A DNA stretch of 64,000 nucleotides. Origin: Candidatus Uabimicrobium amorphum. Lineage in GTDB: Bacteria > Planctomycetota > Uabimicrobiia > Uabimicrobiales > Uabimicrobiaceae. The stretch covers positions 7,206,501 to 7,270,500 of the forward strand of contig NZ_AP019860.1 in the NCBI RefSeq assembly GCF_009002475.1, read 5' to 3'. The position numbers and the translations under genes were made by a program. Shown piece by piece: positions 36,744 through 51,700 of the stretch (its first letter is position 1; every line of letters starts with the position of its first letter). The notes below the pieces were generated by a model, which saw nothing but the letters and a program-made list of their open reading frames with translations, did no database searches and was not told where the DNA came from.

Positions 36744-39700
36744 CGTTGTTCCCTTCTCTGATTTCTCTTAGCTCGTTTTCCAATAGATCCATGAGTTCCT
36801 CTTCGGATAAATCGTCAAAATCTTGCTGTTCTTCCTCTACGGTAATTGGTGTGGTCATTGTTGTTTCCACCGCCGTTTCCGTCGCGACATTGTCTTCAGT
36901 TTCGCCAAAGATATCCGCAATTAAGTAACTCGTCAAAGACTCAATCGTCGGATAGTCAAAGACCAAAGATGTGGCCAGGGTGTAGCCTAGGTTGTTTTCT
37001 AAGATATTTTTAAATTCCATCGCCGTTAGCGAGTCCATCCCTAAATCGAAAAATCCCATATCAGGTGCCACGTCTTCCCCTGATTCGAGTTCTAGAACTT
37101 TGGCGATCTCATCGCGGATGTAGTTTACTAACATCTCGTGGCGCTCCTTGTTGGAGTTTACTTTGCGCAATTTGTCGAGAATTTCTGCTTTGGGCGCTGC
37201 CACGGTTTTTGTGGCGAATTGTTTTTTGGCCTGAGCCACAAGCGCATCCATCCATCTCATTTGCTGGTGCGCTGCCAGTTGTTCCATGAATTTTTGTTTG
37301 TTGTTGGCGATCACACCTATCTGAGCATGCCCTTTGGAAATAAGTAATTCCAATATTTTCAAACCTTGTTGTGACTTCAAACTTTCGATACCACGTTTTT
37401 GCCAAATACCTTTTCCACTCTTTTCCGCAGCGGCGGCCATCCCTGCTTCTCCCCAAGGTCCCCAGTTAATGCTCGTCGCCGGTAGTCCTCGCGAATGGCG
37501 ATAATGTGCCAATCCATCGAGAAACGCATTCCCTGCCGCATAGTTCGCTTGCCCTGGTGAGCCCATAAACGAAGCAATGGATGAAAACAACACAAAAAAG
37601 TCCAGGTCGTAATTCTGTGTCAATTCGTGTAAATACCATGCACCGCGCATCTTCGGACGTAGAACTTTGTAGAAACGCTCTTCATCTTGCTGGTTGATAA
37701 AACCATCGTCAATGACTCCCGCGGCGTGGATAACTCCGCGAATCTGTGGCAATGTATCGTTAATTTTCGCGATGGTGTCGCGCAGTGAATCTTGGTCACA
37801 GACATCTACGGCAAAGCACGTTATATGGGCACCACTCTCTTCACCGCAGCGCGCGATATCTTGTTGTTGTTCTTCTCCTGGACTGCGACGACTGAACAAC
37901 GCAATGTTTTTCGCACCATTGTCCACAAGCCACTTCATCAACAATTGCCCAAGACCACCCAATCCTCCAGTGACGATATATGTGGCGTCGCTTTGCAGGG
38001 CAAATTCACGCTCACTGCGTCCCGAAACCACAATCTTTCCGATGTGCTTGGCGCGTGCCATGTAGCGGAAGGCATGTACGGTTTTTTCTTTGGAAAAAAC
38101 TTTATGTGGTAAACCGCGGAAGTATTTCTTGGTAAAGTCTTGTTCTAATCGTGTGTACATCTCACGCATAATTTGCGGATCGTTTGTTGCCATCTCTGCG
38201 AGGTCAAAATTGTAATAGTGAATATCATCGTAAACAGCCTTAACTTGCGCGTCATCGAGAATTTCCATTTTGCCTATTTCCACAAAACGCCCTTGTGGAG
38301 CTAGTAGCTCCATGCTACGCCTGATGTAGTCTCCGGCGAGCGAATTAAGCACTACGTCGATTTTGCGTTCACCAGTACTTGCTTTTATTTGCGCGGCAAA
38401 GTCTAAAGAGCGTGAATCCATCACGTGTTTTACGCCTAAATCGCGTAAAAATTGACGTTTGCGTTCACTTCCCGCTGTAGCAAAAATTTCTGCGCCAACA
38501 TGTTGCGCAAATTGGATCGCGGCCAAACCGACACCTCCCGCCGCCGAGTGGATTAGAATGCGCTCGCCCGCCTGTAAGTTCGCCAATTTCCACAAACCGT
38601 AATACACGGTGAGAAAAGTGATGGGAATTGTCGCCCCTGCGCTAAAAGAAACGTTTTGTGGTTTTTTCACCGCAAGGTACGCCGCGGTGGTCACGTATTT
38701 ACCGAAGCTCGCCGGTGCGATGGCCATGACTTTGTCGCCTACGCTAAACTCGTTGACGCCTTCACCTATCGCAACAATGCGTCCACTACATTCGCCGCCT
38801 AAGTGTCCAGCATCTCCGGGGTATAAGTCCAAGGCGTTCATCACATCGCGAAAGTTGAGGCCTGTGGCAATCACTTCAATTTCCACCTGGCCTTGCTCGG
38901 GTGCATAACGCTCTCCGGCAACATATGTCAAGTTTTTGAGTTGCCCTTTTTTGCTCATGTCTAGACGATACGCGCTATCGGGTATGTGCAATAAATTTTG
39001 TTGTTTTATGTATGTTTCATACGGCACAACGCGCGCAACGTATCTCTCGTCATCGCGATAGGCCACCTGTTCGTGCTCTTCGCGCAAGCACTCGTCGACA
39101 ATATTTTGTAAATGATTCACTTCCTGTGGATCGACATCTATCGTCGCACATTTCCACTCGGGATGCTCCAAGGAAATTACCTTGGCAAAACCATTGAGTG
39201 ACATCGAGAAAATCGAGTTGTTTTCGTCCTCTACACGAACACTATTTTGCGTTACGATGTTGAGTTGGCACTTACCCTTATCTTTTCTCATCTGTTGTAG
39301 AAGTTGCAATACAAAGATGTTTTGTTCTTCTAGTTTGCACTGTGGAGCCACAAAGACAATTTTACGCAATTGCGATTGTTTCCACACCTCATTTTTTTCT
39401 AACTCTGTGACGTTTGTTACCGCGCTCACCTTTGCTTGCGTTTCTTGTAAAAGCGCTGTCAATTTTTGAGCCATAGGTTCTTCATTGCCAATGACAAACC
39501 AATCATGTGCAGTGATTTCCGCTTTGCTACTTTCTCCTGGACGCTTTTGCCAAGTGTGAACAAACCACCAATCGTAGAATTGCCGTTCCCACACACCGTG
39601 GACAACCGCGCGACTGACACGCCGTACACGAAAGCCTTCAAGTAGGGCAATGCAACGCCCCTCTTCACTGTAAATGCCAATGTTGGCCGCGAACATATCG

Positions 39701-42700
39701 TTCGACGACGACGGCTGCGGAACAACATGACTGATTACCTTTTTTGTTGCGCGCTCATAGAAGGTAATCGCATCTATGCTCAGAGGAATATACACATTGT
39801 GGCGATCTTCTTCGGCGATTCCCGCGGCAAAAACATGAAAACACGCGTCGAGAAGCGCCGGATGTAAATAGTAATCATGACTTTGATCACTTGGCAAATG
39901 TACTTCCCCCACGAAACCGTTCTCGCAAGCGTCAATTTGTGTGACACCACGAAACATCGGGCCATAGTCTAAACCCAATTGTGTTAGTTGCTGGTAGCTG
40001 TCCGTCATGTCGACACTACGCGTTTTCTGTAAATGTGGCAATTCTTGTGCTGGTATTGGTTGTGTAACATGTTCAATGTTGGCGCGCAAATGTTCTTTCC
40101 AGTCACCATCTTGGCTATAGATTTTTACATCAAAGCCTTTTTCATTGGATTGTAACACCGTTTGCAAACCGTAGTCTTTGCCCTTTTCAAACACCAATGG
40201 TTCTTGTAACGAAATTCCGGACAGTCGCCACGCATCTTCACTTACCACCTCGTGGGCTGCGGCAATCACCGTCTCCAAGTAAGCACTTGCCGGTAAAATG
40301 ATCATTTCATAGACCTTGTGGTCGCGGAAAAATTTGTGCTGTCCTGATAAACTCACCTGGCAATTGAATACATGACCGCTAATGAGCGGTGATTGTAGTC
40401 GTTCACCTAAAAGTGGATGAAGACCTTGGCTACTCGTGACCACATGACGTGAAGCAGAGACATCTAGCCAATAACGTTTACGCTGAAAAGCATACGTTGG
40501 CGCATGTACGATATTTCCGCCGCGATATATCTGTTGCCACTGCGGGTTGTAGTTATTGGTATATAGTTGTGCAAAGCTCTTGAGCATTTGTTGTGGTTGA
40601 TTGTTGCGCAAAGACGGCAGCCACAAACCTTTACTCTTTGGTAAACAGCGACGCCCCATACCTAGAAGTACGGGGGCAGGACCAATTTCTATAAAGTTTT
40701 GGTACTTTTGTTTTTGTAGAAAGCGCATGCCATCGTAAAAACGCACCGCTTCGAGAATATGTTTACACCAGTAATCGGCGGAAAATTCATGGACGAATTC
40801 TCCGGTTAAATTCGAAACAAAGGCTATTTGCGGTGTCTGGTAATGGATGGTTTCTGCCACTTTGCGAAAATCATCGATCATTGGTTTCATCAACGGCGAA
40901 TGGAATGCATGAGAAACAGTGAGCATTTCCACCCGCACATCTTGCTTTGTATACTTTTCGCAAAGTGCCGTTACTCCGTCACCATCTCCTGAAATTACCG
41001 TTAGTTTGGGACCATTGATGGCCGCAATCGCTACTTGTGGATGATCGAGGTCTGCTGTTACCTGCTCCGCACTAGTAAAAATAACCGCCATTTTGCCATT
41101 TTGTGGAAGAGCGGCCATGAGTTTGCCGCGTGCGGTCACAAGTTTTGCGGCTTCTGCGACAGAAAACACCCCGGCAATGCACGCCGCAGCAAATTCTCCA
41201 ATGCTGTGTCCCGTTACCGCTTGCGGAGTCACTCCCCATGATAACCACAATTTTGCTAGCGCATACTCAATCGCAAACAACGCTGGTTGTGTATACTGTG
41301 TATTGTGAATGAGATGCGGATCGTCTTCCCCAAACACAACTTGGTGTAGTGAAACCGGAAGCTCTTTGTCGAGATAAGAAACGCACTCGTCCCAAGCTTC
41401 GCGAAAAATAGGTTCCTGTTTGTAAAGTTCGGCGCCCATTTTCTGCGCCTGCGAACCTTGTCCGGTAAACAACCACGCTAGTTTATCAATGGATTTATTG
41501 CTGTTTCCACTCCACACATTGCGTGCTTTTCCCGTTTCTAAGAATAGTTGTAAATTTTCGCACAACGACGAATGGTCTTTGGCAGTCACACACAAGCGAT
41601 GATTTTGATGTTCGCGTCCGACATTGGCGGTATAACATATATCTGACAAATCGTCTTCGCTACATTGTATATAATTGAGCCAGCGGTACGCGTTTTCTTG
41701 CAATGCCTTGGCGTTTCTCGCGGAAATGGTCAATATATCTAACGATTTTTCCGTGGTCTGAGGCACAAATTGTGGAGCTTCTTCCAAAATAACGTGTGAG
41801 TTTGTTCCGGTAAAACCAAAGGAACTCACTCCGGCAATCTTCTTGCGTTGTTGTGGCCAGTCACGCATATTGGTGGCCACTTCTACCGGAATGTTTTTCC
41901 ACGGTATGAAAGAACTTGGTTTTGTAAAATGCAAATGTGCAGGAATTTTACTGTGATGTAGGGCAAGAGCTGTCTTAATAAGTCCTGCAACTCCTGCTGC
42001 GGCTTCCAAGTGGCCGATATTGGTCTTGAGTGACCCCACAACAAAAGGCTCTTGGCGCTCTTCGCTTAGAACCTTACCCAATGCTTGCAGTTCAATAGGG
42101 TCTCCTAAAGAGGTTCCCGTACCATGCGCTTCGATATAACAAACGTCCTTTGCCGCAACTTGGGCTTCATGTAGTGCTTCGCGGATCACTTTCTCCTGTG
42201 CCGGACCATTCGGAGCCGTCAGTCCACCACTGTGACCGTCTTGGTTCACCGCACTTCCTTTGATGAGCGCATAAATTTTATTGCCATCGCTGATCGCTTG
42301 AGATAGGCGTTTTAGTACAACAACTCCGCATCCTTCGCCGCGTACATAACCGTTGGCACTGTCGTCAAATGTTTTGCAACGTCCATCGGCAGACATCATG
42401 CGCGCTTTGGAAAAATTAATTGTCGTCGCCGGAGATAGCATTAAATTGACCCCACCGACGATCGCCAAATTTGACTCGCCACTGCGCAAACTTTGACAAG
42501 CGAGATGTGTCGCCACCAAAGATGACGAACATGCGGTATCGACCGACATACTTGGTCCTTGCAGACCTAGAATATACGATAGTCTTCCTGAAGCAGCACT
42601 AAAGGCATTTCCTGTTCCTAGATATGCATGGATTTTTGTCGGATCACTGTGTTGCGTAAATAATTCGGCGTAATCGCGTGTGGAAATCCCCATAAAGACA

Positions 42701-45700
42701 CCGGTACGACTATCTTGTAAGTTGGTCTCTCCGGCATTTTCCAATGCCTCCCAACTCACTTCGAGAATGAGGCGCTGCTGTGGGTCCATGCTCGAAGCTT
42801 CACGTGGGGCAATGCCAAAAAACTCGGCATCAAACTGAGCGGCATCGCTAATAAAGCCACCGAACTTAGTGTACATTTTGCCCGGAGCATCGGGATCAGG
42901 GTCATAGTATTCCTCTAGATCCCAACGTGATTCAGGAACTTCGCTAATCGCGTCCTTACCTTCTACGAGAAGTTGCCAAAATTCTTCAATATTGTTTGCG
43001 CCTGGGAAACGACAACTAAGGCCAATAATGGCGATAGGTTCATTCTCCACACTCTGACGCGCGACAACAACTTGCTGCTCTTCTTGCCATGCAAAAATAT
43101 CGGTCACCAAGTAATCGGCCATCGCTTCAATATTCGGATAGTCAAACAGTAAGGTTGTGGGAAGTTCACTGCCAATTGCCGTTTCTACGGCATTCTTTAA
43201 CTCAACGGCCATCAGCGAATCTAATCCCATTTCTTGGAGGGCTTGCTCGCGTTCTACCTCGTTGGCGTCTAGTCCGAGAACTTTTGCCACTTCTCCACTT
43301 AAAAATTCGACAACATGCGAGCGTCTTTCACTAAGCGGAATATTTTCCAGCGATTTGGCAAATTCCGAAGTCGCACCTTCGACGCGTTTTTGCTGTAAAC
43401 CCCGCGTTACACTTTCCAAATATTGTGGTATTTGTTGTGGGAATTGTTTTATATATTTTCGCCAATCAATATCAACAACCGCTGCTTGTGAGGCATCCTG
43501 TGCCAATAACGAATGCATGATATTCATCCCCGCCACAGGTGAAACATCTTTAATTCCAAAGGCGCGGCGTTGTCGTGCATCACTACGCGTTGCCATCCCC
43601 ACCTCACTCCATGGCCCCCAGTTGATTACTGTGGCCTTCAAACCTCGCGAAACGCGATAGTGAGCAAGACTATCGAGAAAAGCATTGGCGGCGGTGTAAT
43701 TACTCTGTGCAGGCGAACCCAACAGCGAAGTGATCGACGAATACATTACAAAACAGGAGAGATCATAAGAGGCCGTCGCCTGGTGCAGATTCCATGCACC
43801 TTGTATTTTAGGAGCAAATACTTTAGAAAAACGCGGTGCGGTCAATTGCGGAAACAGAGCATCGTCCAGAACTCCCGCACTATGAAAAATACCCGTAATT
43901 GGCGGGGTAATTTGTGCGCAAACAGTTTTTACCTGTTCGCTGTCACTCAAATCGCAACTCATGTGTTTAATGTTGGCGCTAAAATTGTTAAGTATCGCCT
44001 GTTGCTGTTCATTTGGAGCGCTACGGCTCAGGAGTACAATACTCGTCGCTCCCTCACTCTCCAACCACTGTGCAGTTTTTAAACCAAGCCCACCTAAACC
44101 ACCACTAATGACATAACTACCTTCTGTGGAGATATTCCATGCACTTTGTTGTTGTGTAATGACCACTTTTCCGATGTGTTTCGCCTGTGCCATATAGCGA
44201 AATGCATTTTTGGCATTTTGTATAGAGAAGTTGGTATGACGAAGAGGTTGCAATTTCTTTGCTGCAAATAATACCATCAGCTCTTGTAGCATCTCTTGCA
44301 CAAGATGTGGTGTGTCACTGCACATTTCGGCAAGGTCAAACGCAGTGTAGCTAACATCACTGCGTAGAGCGTTTACCTTGTCATTGTCCCAAATTTCCAC
44401 TTTGCCGATTTCGACAAAGCGTCCGTTGTTACTGAGTAACGACATACTCTTTGGAATGTACTCTCCGGCAAGCGAATTCAAAACCACATCAATGTTGTGT
44501 TGTTCATCGCTTATCTGCTGTGCAAAATCCAAAGAACGCGAATTCATAATGTGTGAGACTTGCCACTCACGTAGTACGTCGCGTTTTTCGTCACTTCCCG
44601 CGGTGGCAAAAATTTCGGCACCAATGTTTTTAGCGAGCTGAATAGCAGCAAGTCCTACCCCTCCGGCTGCAGCGTGGATGAGTACCTTTTCGCCGCGCTG
44701 TAATTTTGCCACGCGGTCAAAAGCGTAGTGTGCGGTTAAAAATGTAATCGGAATCGTTGCTGCTGCGGCAAATTCAATATGTTGGGGGATTTTACAAATC
44801 AATAATTCGTGGGCAACGACATATTTACTAAAGCACCCCGAGGCAATACCACATACGCGCTCTCCTATGGCAAAATTCTTCACCGCACTTCCGATGTTTG
44901 TGACAATTCCCGCGCACTCACCACCAAGTTTTCCAGCATCTCCGGGATAAAGTCCCAACACGTTCATCACATCGCGGAAATTCAGTCCTGCGGCTTTTAC
45001 CTCAATTTCAACTTCGTGCTCCCCTAAAGAACTGCGCTGTTTTTCGCGAACTTGCAAATGATCGATAACTCCTTGGGCGTCCATCGTAAGATGATAATTC
45101 TCCGCCACGGGAAGTGTCAATTGCTGCCCGTGACCGCTATGGTATTTTTCTAGACGTTCGATATACGAGTCTTCTCCACGCATTGCCCATCGCAACTCAG
45201 ACTTCTTTTGCGTAAGTATTTTCCACCACAACTCTGCGTCACAAGTTGCATCGATGTCGATGCAACAGTAGTCCACATCACGCTGTTCTACCGCTAGAGT
45301 TTTCATCATCCCCCAAAGTGTGGCATCATGCACACCATTTACCTGATCACCCGCAATAACTTTCACACTATCGGTGGTGACCACACATACTTTTTGTAAT
45401 TTGCGTTTTTTGGTCTGTAATAAATGTACAAGGGGGCGTATCGTACCGTTGTTGTTTCCGACATACACGACGTTTTCAATCTCTTCGGGAAGCTGTTCCC
45501 ATAGCTGCGCGATCTGTTGTTCATTGTCCGCTACGTAGAGTATCTCGTTGCGTTTTTCGCTTTTTTCTCCCACATATGCCACACACCGAACTTTATCGAC
45601 GAGTTGTTGCGTTACATCGTTTTCTCCTGGAGCAAACAACAACCAATCACCGGCAACCTGTTGTGTATCCGCCACAATTTCTTTGCGCCACACACTCTTA

Positions 45701-48700
45701 TACAACATATGCTGGTAGCTTTCGCGTTGTAAACTTTCGCGGCTTACCCGGTGGAATTCGACACTGTCAATTTGTGCAATCACTCCTTCAGAGTCGTACA
45801 ACACAAACTGCGCACTAACCATTGTCGGTGACTGACTCTTTAACTGCATTTGTACCTGACACTCTTGTACAGCATTGCGGTATAAGGTAATCTTTTTAAA
45901 GCGTACTGGTACATAAACGTTATGATTACTATCTCCCTTGTACAAGCTCGCGGCGATTGTCTGCAAACAACTATCCAAAAGCGCAGGGTGCACTTCGTAG
46001 GTATGTGACTTTTGCAAAGCAATATGCCCACGTACACGTTCATCGCGTACTTCTAGCGTTTTGATTCCTTGAAATGCGTCGCTGTATTGTAAACCGAGTT
46101 TGTTGAGTTCTTCGTAATACACATCGCTTGTTAAGACTTCGCCATCACTCCATTCTTGTACTTTGACAGATGCATCGCGATCTTGTGTGATCTTACCAAA
46201 TGCATGTTGTTGCCAGTCTTCATCTGTGCGACTAAACACCTCGAAATCGTAACCATTTGCGTTTGCATTCAACGCAATTTGTACGATATGCTTATCGCGA
46301 AGTACCAGAGGTTCGCCAACGATCAAATCATCTATACAGAAAGGTTCCTCATTATAAACCAGTTTGCCCACCTTCATTAGCAATTCGACAAAACCAGCTG
46401 CCGGAAAAACTTCACGCGAAAACACTTTGTGTCCGGCAAGAAATTTTTGTTTGCCAAGACTAATTTCGCCCTCGAAAAGCTGCTGGCCAGAAACACTGTA
46501 GAACTGCTGTTGTAAAAACGGATGATTGATACCACCAACACTACTCCCTGCCGCTGGTTGTAAATCTAGCCAATAGCGTTTTCTTTGGAACGCGTACGTT
46601 GGCAGAGGACATATGTGGCCTTTTTCTTCATATATTTTTTTCCAGTCGATCGCATAGCCCTTGGTATAAATATCAGCAACGCTTTTCAACAACTGAGCGT
46701 GTTCATCTTTGCCTTTACGTAGCGATGGCAAAAGATTTACCTTAGCCTTTGCTGGAAAACAACGCCGTGCCATCCCTAAAAGTACCGGAGCTGGACCAAT
46801 TTCGGCATATGTGCTGTAACCTTGCTTGTGCAAACGCGTAATGCTTTCATGAAAACACACCGCCTGCAAGATATGCTCACACCAATAGTCCGCGTTATAG
46901 GTGTTTTCGTCAGCGAAATTTGCCGTTACATTCGCCACAACCGCCAATTGTGGTGCCTGATAGGTTATCTTCTTCGCAATTTCTTTGAACTTTGCGATCA
47001 TCGGTTGCATCAGCGGTGAATGGAAAGCATGCGAAACCGTCAGCGGTTCCACACGTACTTTTTGCTCGGTAAAATGTGTACATAGTGCGTCAATCGCTTC
47101 CTTTTCCCCTGAGATCACCGTATTTTGCGGGCCATTTTTTGCCGCAATCGCCACATTTTCATAGTTTTCCACTTGCGCAGCGACGGTTGTCGCGTCGCTA
47201 AAAATAACCGCCATCGTCCCATTTTTGGGAAGAGCACTCATCAAGCGTCCACGAGCAATCACCAATTTTAATGTGTCTTCTAGGGACATAACTCCGGCAA
47301 CACATACCGCGGCAAACTCTCCAATACTATGCCCCATCACTGCTTGAGGAGTAACGCCAGTACTCAACCATACTTTGGCCAGCGCATACTCAATCGCAAA
47401 CAGAGCTGGTTGCGTGTATTTTGTTTCGTGAATCGCGGTGTTGTCGCTAAATACAATATCGCGTAAGGACTCTGAGGTTTCTCGTTGAAAAATAACTTCA
47501 CACTCGTCTATTGCCTGTTGAAAAGCACGGTTTTTTTCGTAGAGGTCTTTCCCCATCCCTGAATACTGTGAACCTTGACCAGTAAATAACCACGCCACTT
47601 TGTCAATATTCTTTGTGGTTTTTTCATAACTCAGTGTGCGATTTCTCTCACCGGCACTGTACTGCGCTAAATAGTTTTGTAACTCCTCTTTGGAAGTTAC
47701 CCAACACGCCAAGCGATGTGCGAAAGTCATCCGCGTAGTATTTGCCGTATAGCAAATGTCGCGCAGAGAAAAATCATTGTTGGCAATACTGTCGTGCCAT
47801 CTCGCAGCCAAAGCTTGAAGACCAGTCTCATTATGCGCAGAAAGAGTAAAAAGTAGTGGTGAGGTTTTTTGTTGTTGCGTGCTGCTCTGCGACACACCAT
47901 CTCCGAGAATCACATGGGAATTTGTTCCAGTAAAACCGAAGGAACTAATGCCTGCCAAGCGATTTTGTGGTTGTGGCCAATCGCGCAGTTCCGTCACCAC
48001 TTCTCCGGGAATCTCTTTCCACGGGATATAGGGGCTTGGTTCATGAAAATGTAGGTGCGCCGGTATTTTGCGGTGGTGAATCGACAAAACCGTTTTGATA
48101 AGTCCGGCGATACCCGCGGCGGCTTCGAGGTGACCAATATTGGTCTTGAGTGATCCTACGCAAAAAGGCTGTTCGCGGTCTTTTGCCAATACTTTACCCA
48201 GTGCTTGCATTTCAATCGGGTCGCCCAATGAAGTTCCCGTGCCATGGGCTTCGATATATTGGATATCTTTTGCTGCGACATTCGCCATGTGCAGTGCTTC
48301 GCGTATTACTTTTTCTTGAGAAGGTCCGTTAGGTGCCGTTAGCCCACCACTTGGACCGTCTTGGTTCACCGCACTACCGTGAATTACCGCTAAAACATTG
48401 TTATTGTCGGCCATCGCATCGCTTAGGCGTTTTAAAATGACCACGCCACAACCTTCACCGCGTACATAGCCATTGGCCTTAGAATCAAATGTCTTGCAAC
48501 GTCCATCATCGGCCATCATCCGCGCTTTACAAAAATTAATAGTTGTACTCGGGGAAAGAATTAAGTTCACCCCACCAACGACGGCCAAATTAGACTCACC
48601 GCTGCGTAAGCTTTGACACGCAAGGTGTGTTGCCACTAAAGACGAGGAACATGCGGTATCTACGGACATACTCGGTCCTTGGAGACCAAGTAGATACGAC

Positions 48701-51700
48701 AATCTCCCCGAGATCGCACTAAAGGCATTACCCGTTCCCAGATATGCGTGTATCTTACTTGGATCATTAGAACGCGTAAATAAATCCGCATAATCACGCG
48801 TAGACACTCCCACGAAAACACCCGTACGACTATTGCGCAACTGAGCCTTCATTTCTCCCGCATTTTCCAGAGCTTCCCAACTTACTTCTAAAAATAGACG
48901 TTGTTGCGGGTCCATACTCTCGGCTTCGCGTGGAGCAATTCCAAAAAACGCTGCGTCGAACAATTCCACGTTGTCAACAAATCCGCCGTGTTTGGTATAC
49001 ATTTTGCCTGGAGCATCAGGGTCAGGGTCGTAGTATTCCTCTAAGTCCCAACGGCTTTGTGGAACCTCACTGATTGCATCGACACCTTCGACGAGCATTT
49101 TCCAAAAGCTTTCGCTGTCTTTTGCTCCGGGAAAGCGGCAGCTCAAACCGACCACAGCAATTTTTTCGTTATCTGTGCTTGGCTTGGTGACAGGTATTTC
49201 CACTTTTACATCCTGCTGCTCAGACCATGCAAATACGTCTTCAACGAGATAATCGGTAATTGCTTCGATATTGGGATAGTCGAACAACAATGTCGTGGGT
49301 AGCTCTTGGTCCAATTCTTGCTCGACGGCATTTTTTAATTCTACGGCCATTAGCGAGTCTAGTCCGAGTTCTTGTAACGGCTGTTGCAGTTGCAGTGATT
49401 CGGGATCAACACCCATAATATTGCTCACTTGCTCGCTGACAAATTGCAACAGATAATTACGTCGTTCGCTAACAGGTATTTTCTCCAGCTGTGTCGTGAG
49501 TTGCGACGAACGTGCTTGTTTCTTTTGGACAATACCACGTGTGACGTTTTGCAAGAATGGTGATACGCGCTTTTGCGCTTTGACAATTTGCGGCCACGAT
49601 ACCGACATTGCCACCACTTGCGGACATGGTTGGGTAATTAAGTTTTCAAAAATGGCCATCGCAGTGTCCGGCTTCAAGTCTTCGATACCAAAAGATCCTT
49701 TGCGCTTTTCCGCCGTACGTGCCGCCATACCCACTTCCGCCCACGGTCCCCAATTAATACTCGTCGCTGGCATATACAACGCCAGACTATTTTTTGCAGA
49801 ACTCAATTTATGCGCAAACGCATCTAAAAAAGCATTCGCTGCGGCGTAGTTGGCCTGTCCAGGAGAACCCATCACCGCGGCAATGGATGAGTACATCACA
49901 AAAAAGTCAAGTGGTTCGTTGTGTGTCGTCGACCACAAATTCCATGCACCGTGAATTTTTACGTCCATTACGTCGCGAAAGTTTTGCGGTGTTTGTTGCA
50001 GTATTAGTCCATCGCGAATGACACCTGCTGCATGGATAACACCCTTGATTGGTTTCGGTAATTTCTGCATTTCATCTCGGAGAGAGGACACGTCTTTTAC
50101 ATCGACTTGGTGTAGCGATACACTGGCTTTTGCTGTTAGAAAAGAGACACTTTCGCGACGCTTGTCATCAATGGCACTTGCACCAAGAAGAGCAATATTT
50201 TGCGCTCCTTTAGAAATTAACCATTCAGCGGCTTTCATTCCTAAACCACCAAATCCACCACTAATAACATAGGTTCCTTCGGTGGAAATATTCCATTGTG
50301 GATTTTGCGTTAGAACAACTTTACCGATATGCTGTGCCTGAGCCATATAACGAAAAGCCATTTTTGCTTCGCGTAACGAAAATTCTCGGTATCCTAGTTC
50401 ATCAATTTTTTCTTGGGCAAACAATTGTAAAATATCGCGAAACATTGCCTGCACAGTCTGCGGTTCTTCACGGCAAACTTCGGCAAGATCAAATGCAGTG
50501 TACGTAACATCATTGCGATGTGCTTTTACTTGAGCTTCGTCCCACACTTCTACTTTGCCAATTTCGACAAAATACCCTTGGCTTTTGAGTAGGTCCATGC
50601 TCTTCGGAATATATTCTCCTGCAAGAGAATTGAGCACAATATCCATTTTGTGACCTGCTTGGTGTATTTCTTCCGCAAAATCCAACGTACGTGAATTGAA
50701 AACGTATTTTGCCCCTTGTTGGCGCAACAAATCGCGCTTTCTGTCGCTTCCTGCCGTCGCAAATATCTCTAAGCCAAAACTTTTTGCCAGGCGCATTGCT
50801 GCTTGCCCCACTCCTCCGGCGGCAGAATGAATGAGTATCTTTTGTCCACTTTGGGCATTCGCTAAGTTCTTAAGACCATAGTACGCTGTGAGAAATGTCA
50901 CTGGTATTGTCGCCGCGGCGGCAAAATTAACATTGTCGGGTTTATGAGCAATGAGAGGACGTTGCGCAACTACGTAGCGGTTAAAACTTCCAGCGGCAAT
51001 ACCAAAAACTTCGTCACCAACTTTGACATCTTTGACATCCGCATGCACGCGTACCACAGTACCTGAAAACTCAGAACCCATTGCTCCGGCATCGCCAGGA
51101 TATAATCCCAAGGCATTCATGACATCGCGAAAGTTGAGTCCCGAAGCGCGTACTTCAACTTCCACTTCACCGCTTTGTGGCTCACAACGTTGCTGGGGGA
51201 TCAGCTCTAAATTTTCAATCACCCCTTTATTGCGAATGTCGAGTTGATAGGCCTCGCTTTGCGGTATAGTGAGATAGTCGCGATACAATTTATCGTATTT
51301 ATTAAGACGTGCGACATACACCTTATCATCGCGAATAGCGAACTGTTGCTCTTCGCTATCGTCTTGTAAAACGTTTGACAACAGATCGTCGTTGCTATTG
51401 GCAATATCAATACATGTACTGTGCATTTCAGGCAACTCTACTGCCATTGTTTTGATCATGCCCCACAATGGCGCATCTAAAACATTGATATTATCATTGA
51501 TTTCCACTTGTTGGGCACTTTGGGTTACGGTGAATAAACGCTGAACCTTTTTGTTCTGTTGCGCGGTTTGCACGATATGCAATAAATCGAAAACTTGTTT
51601 TTCTAAATGCTGTGCCCATGCGGTGTGATCGCCAGTTGTGTGAATGAACTTGCTGGTGCAATAAACCACGTTCAAAGCCTGTGCTTCCAGTTGCTGCCAC

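Noticed and set aside
43157..43660. Plus-strand open frames of 100-190 codons inside the PKS genes (also near 53249-53722, 61162-61734, 33366-33788)
   Set aside because: They are antisense to strongly conserved PKS domains, lack ribosome sites and show no recognisable protein motifs.
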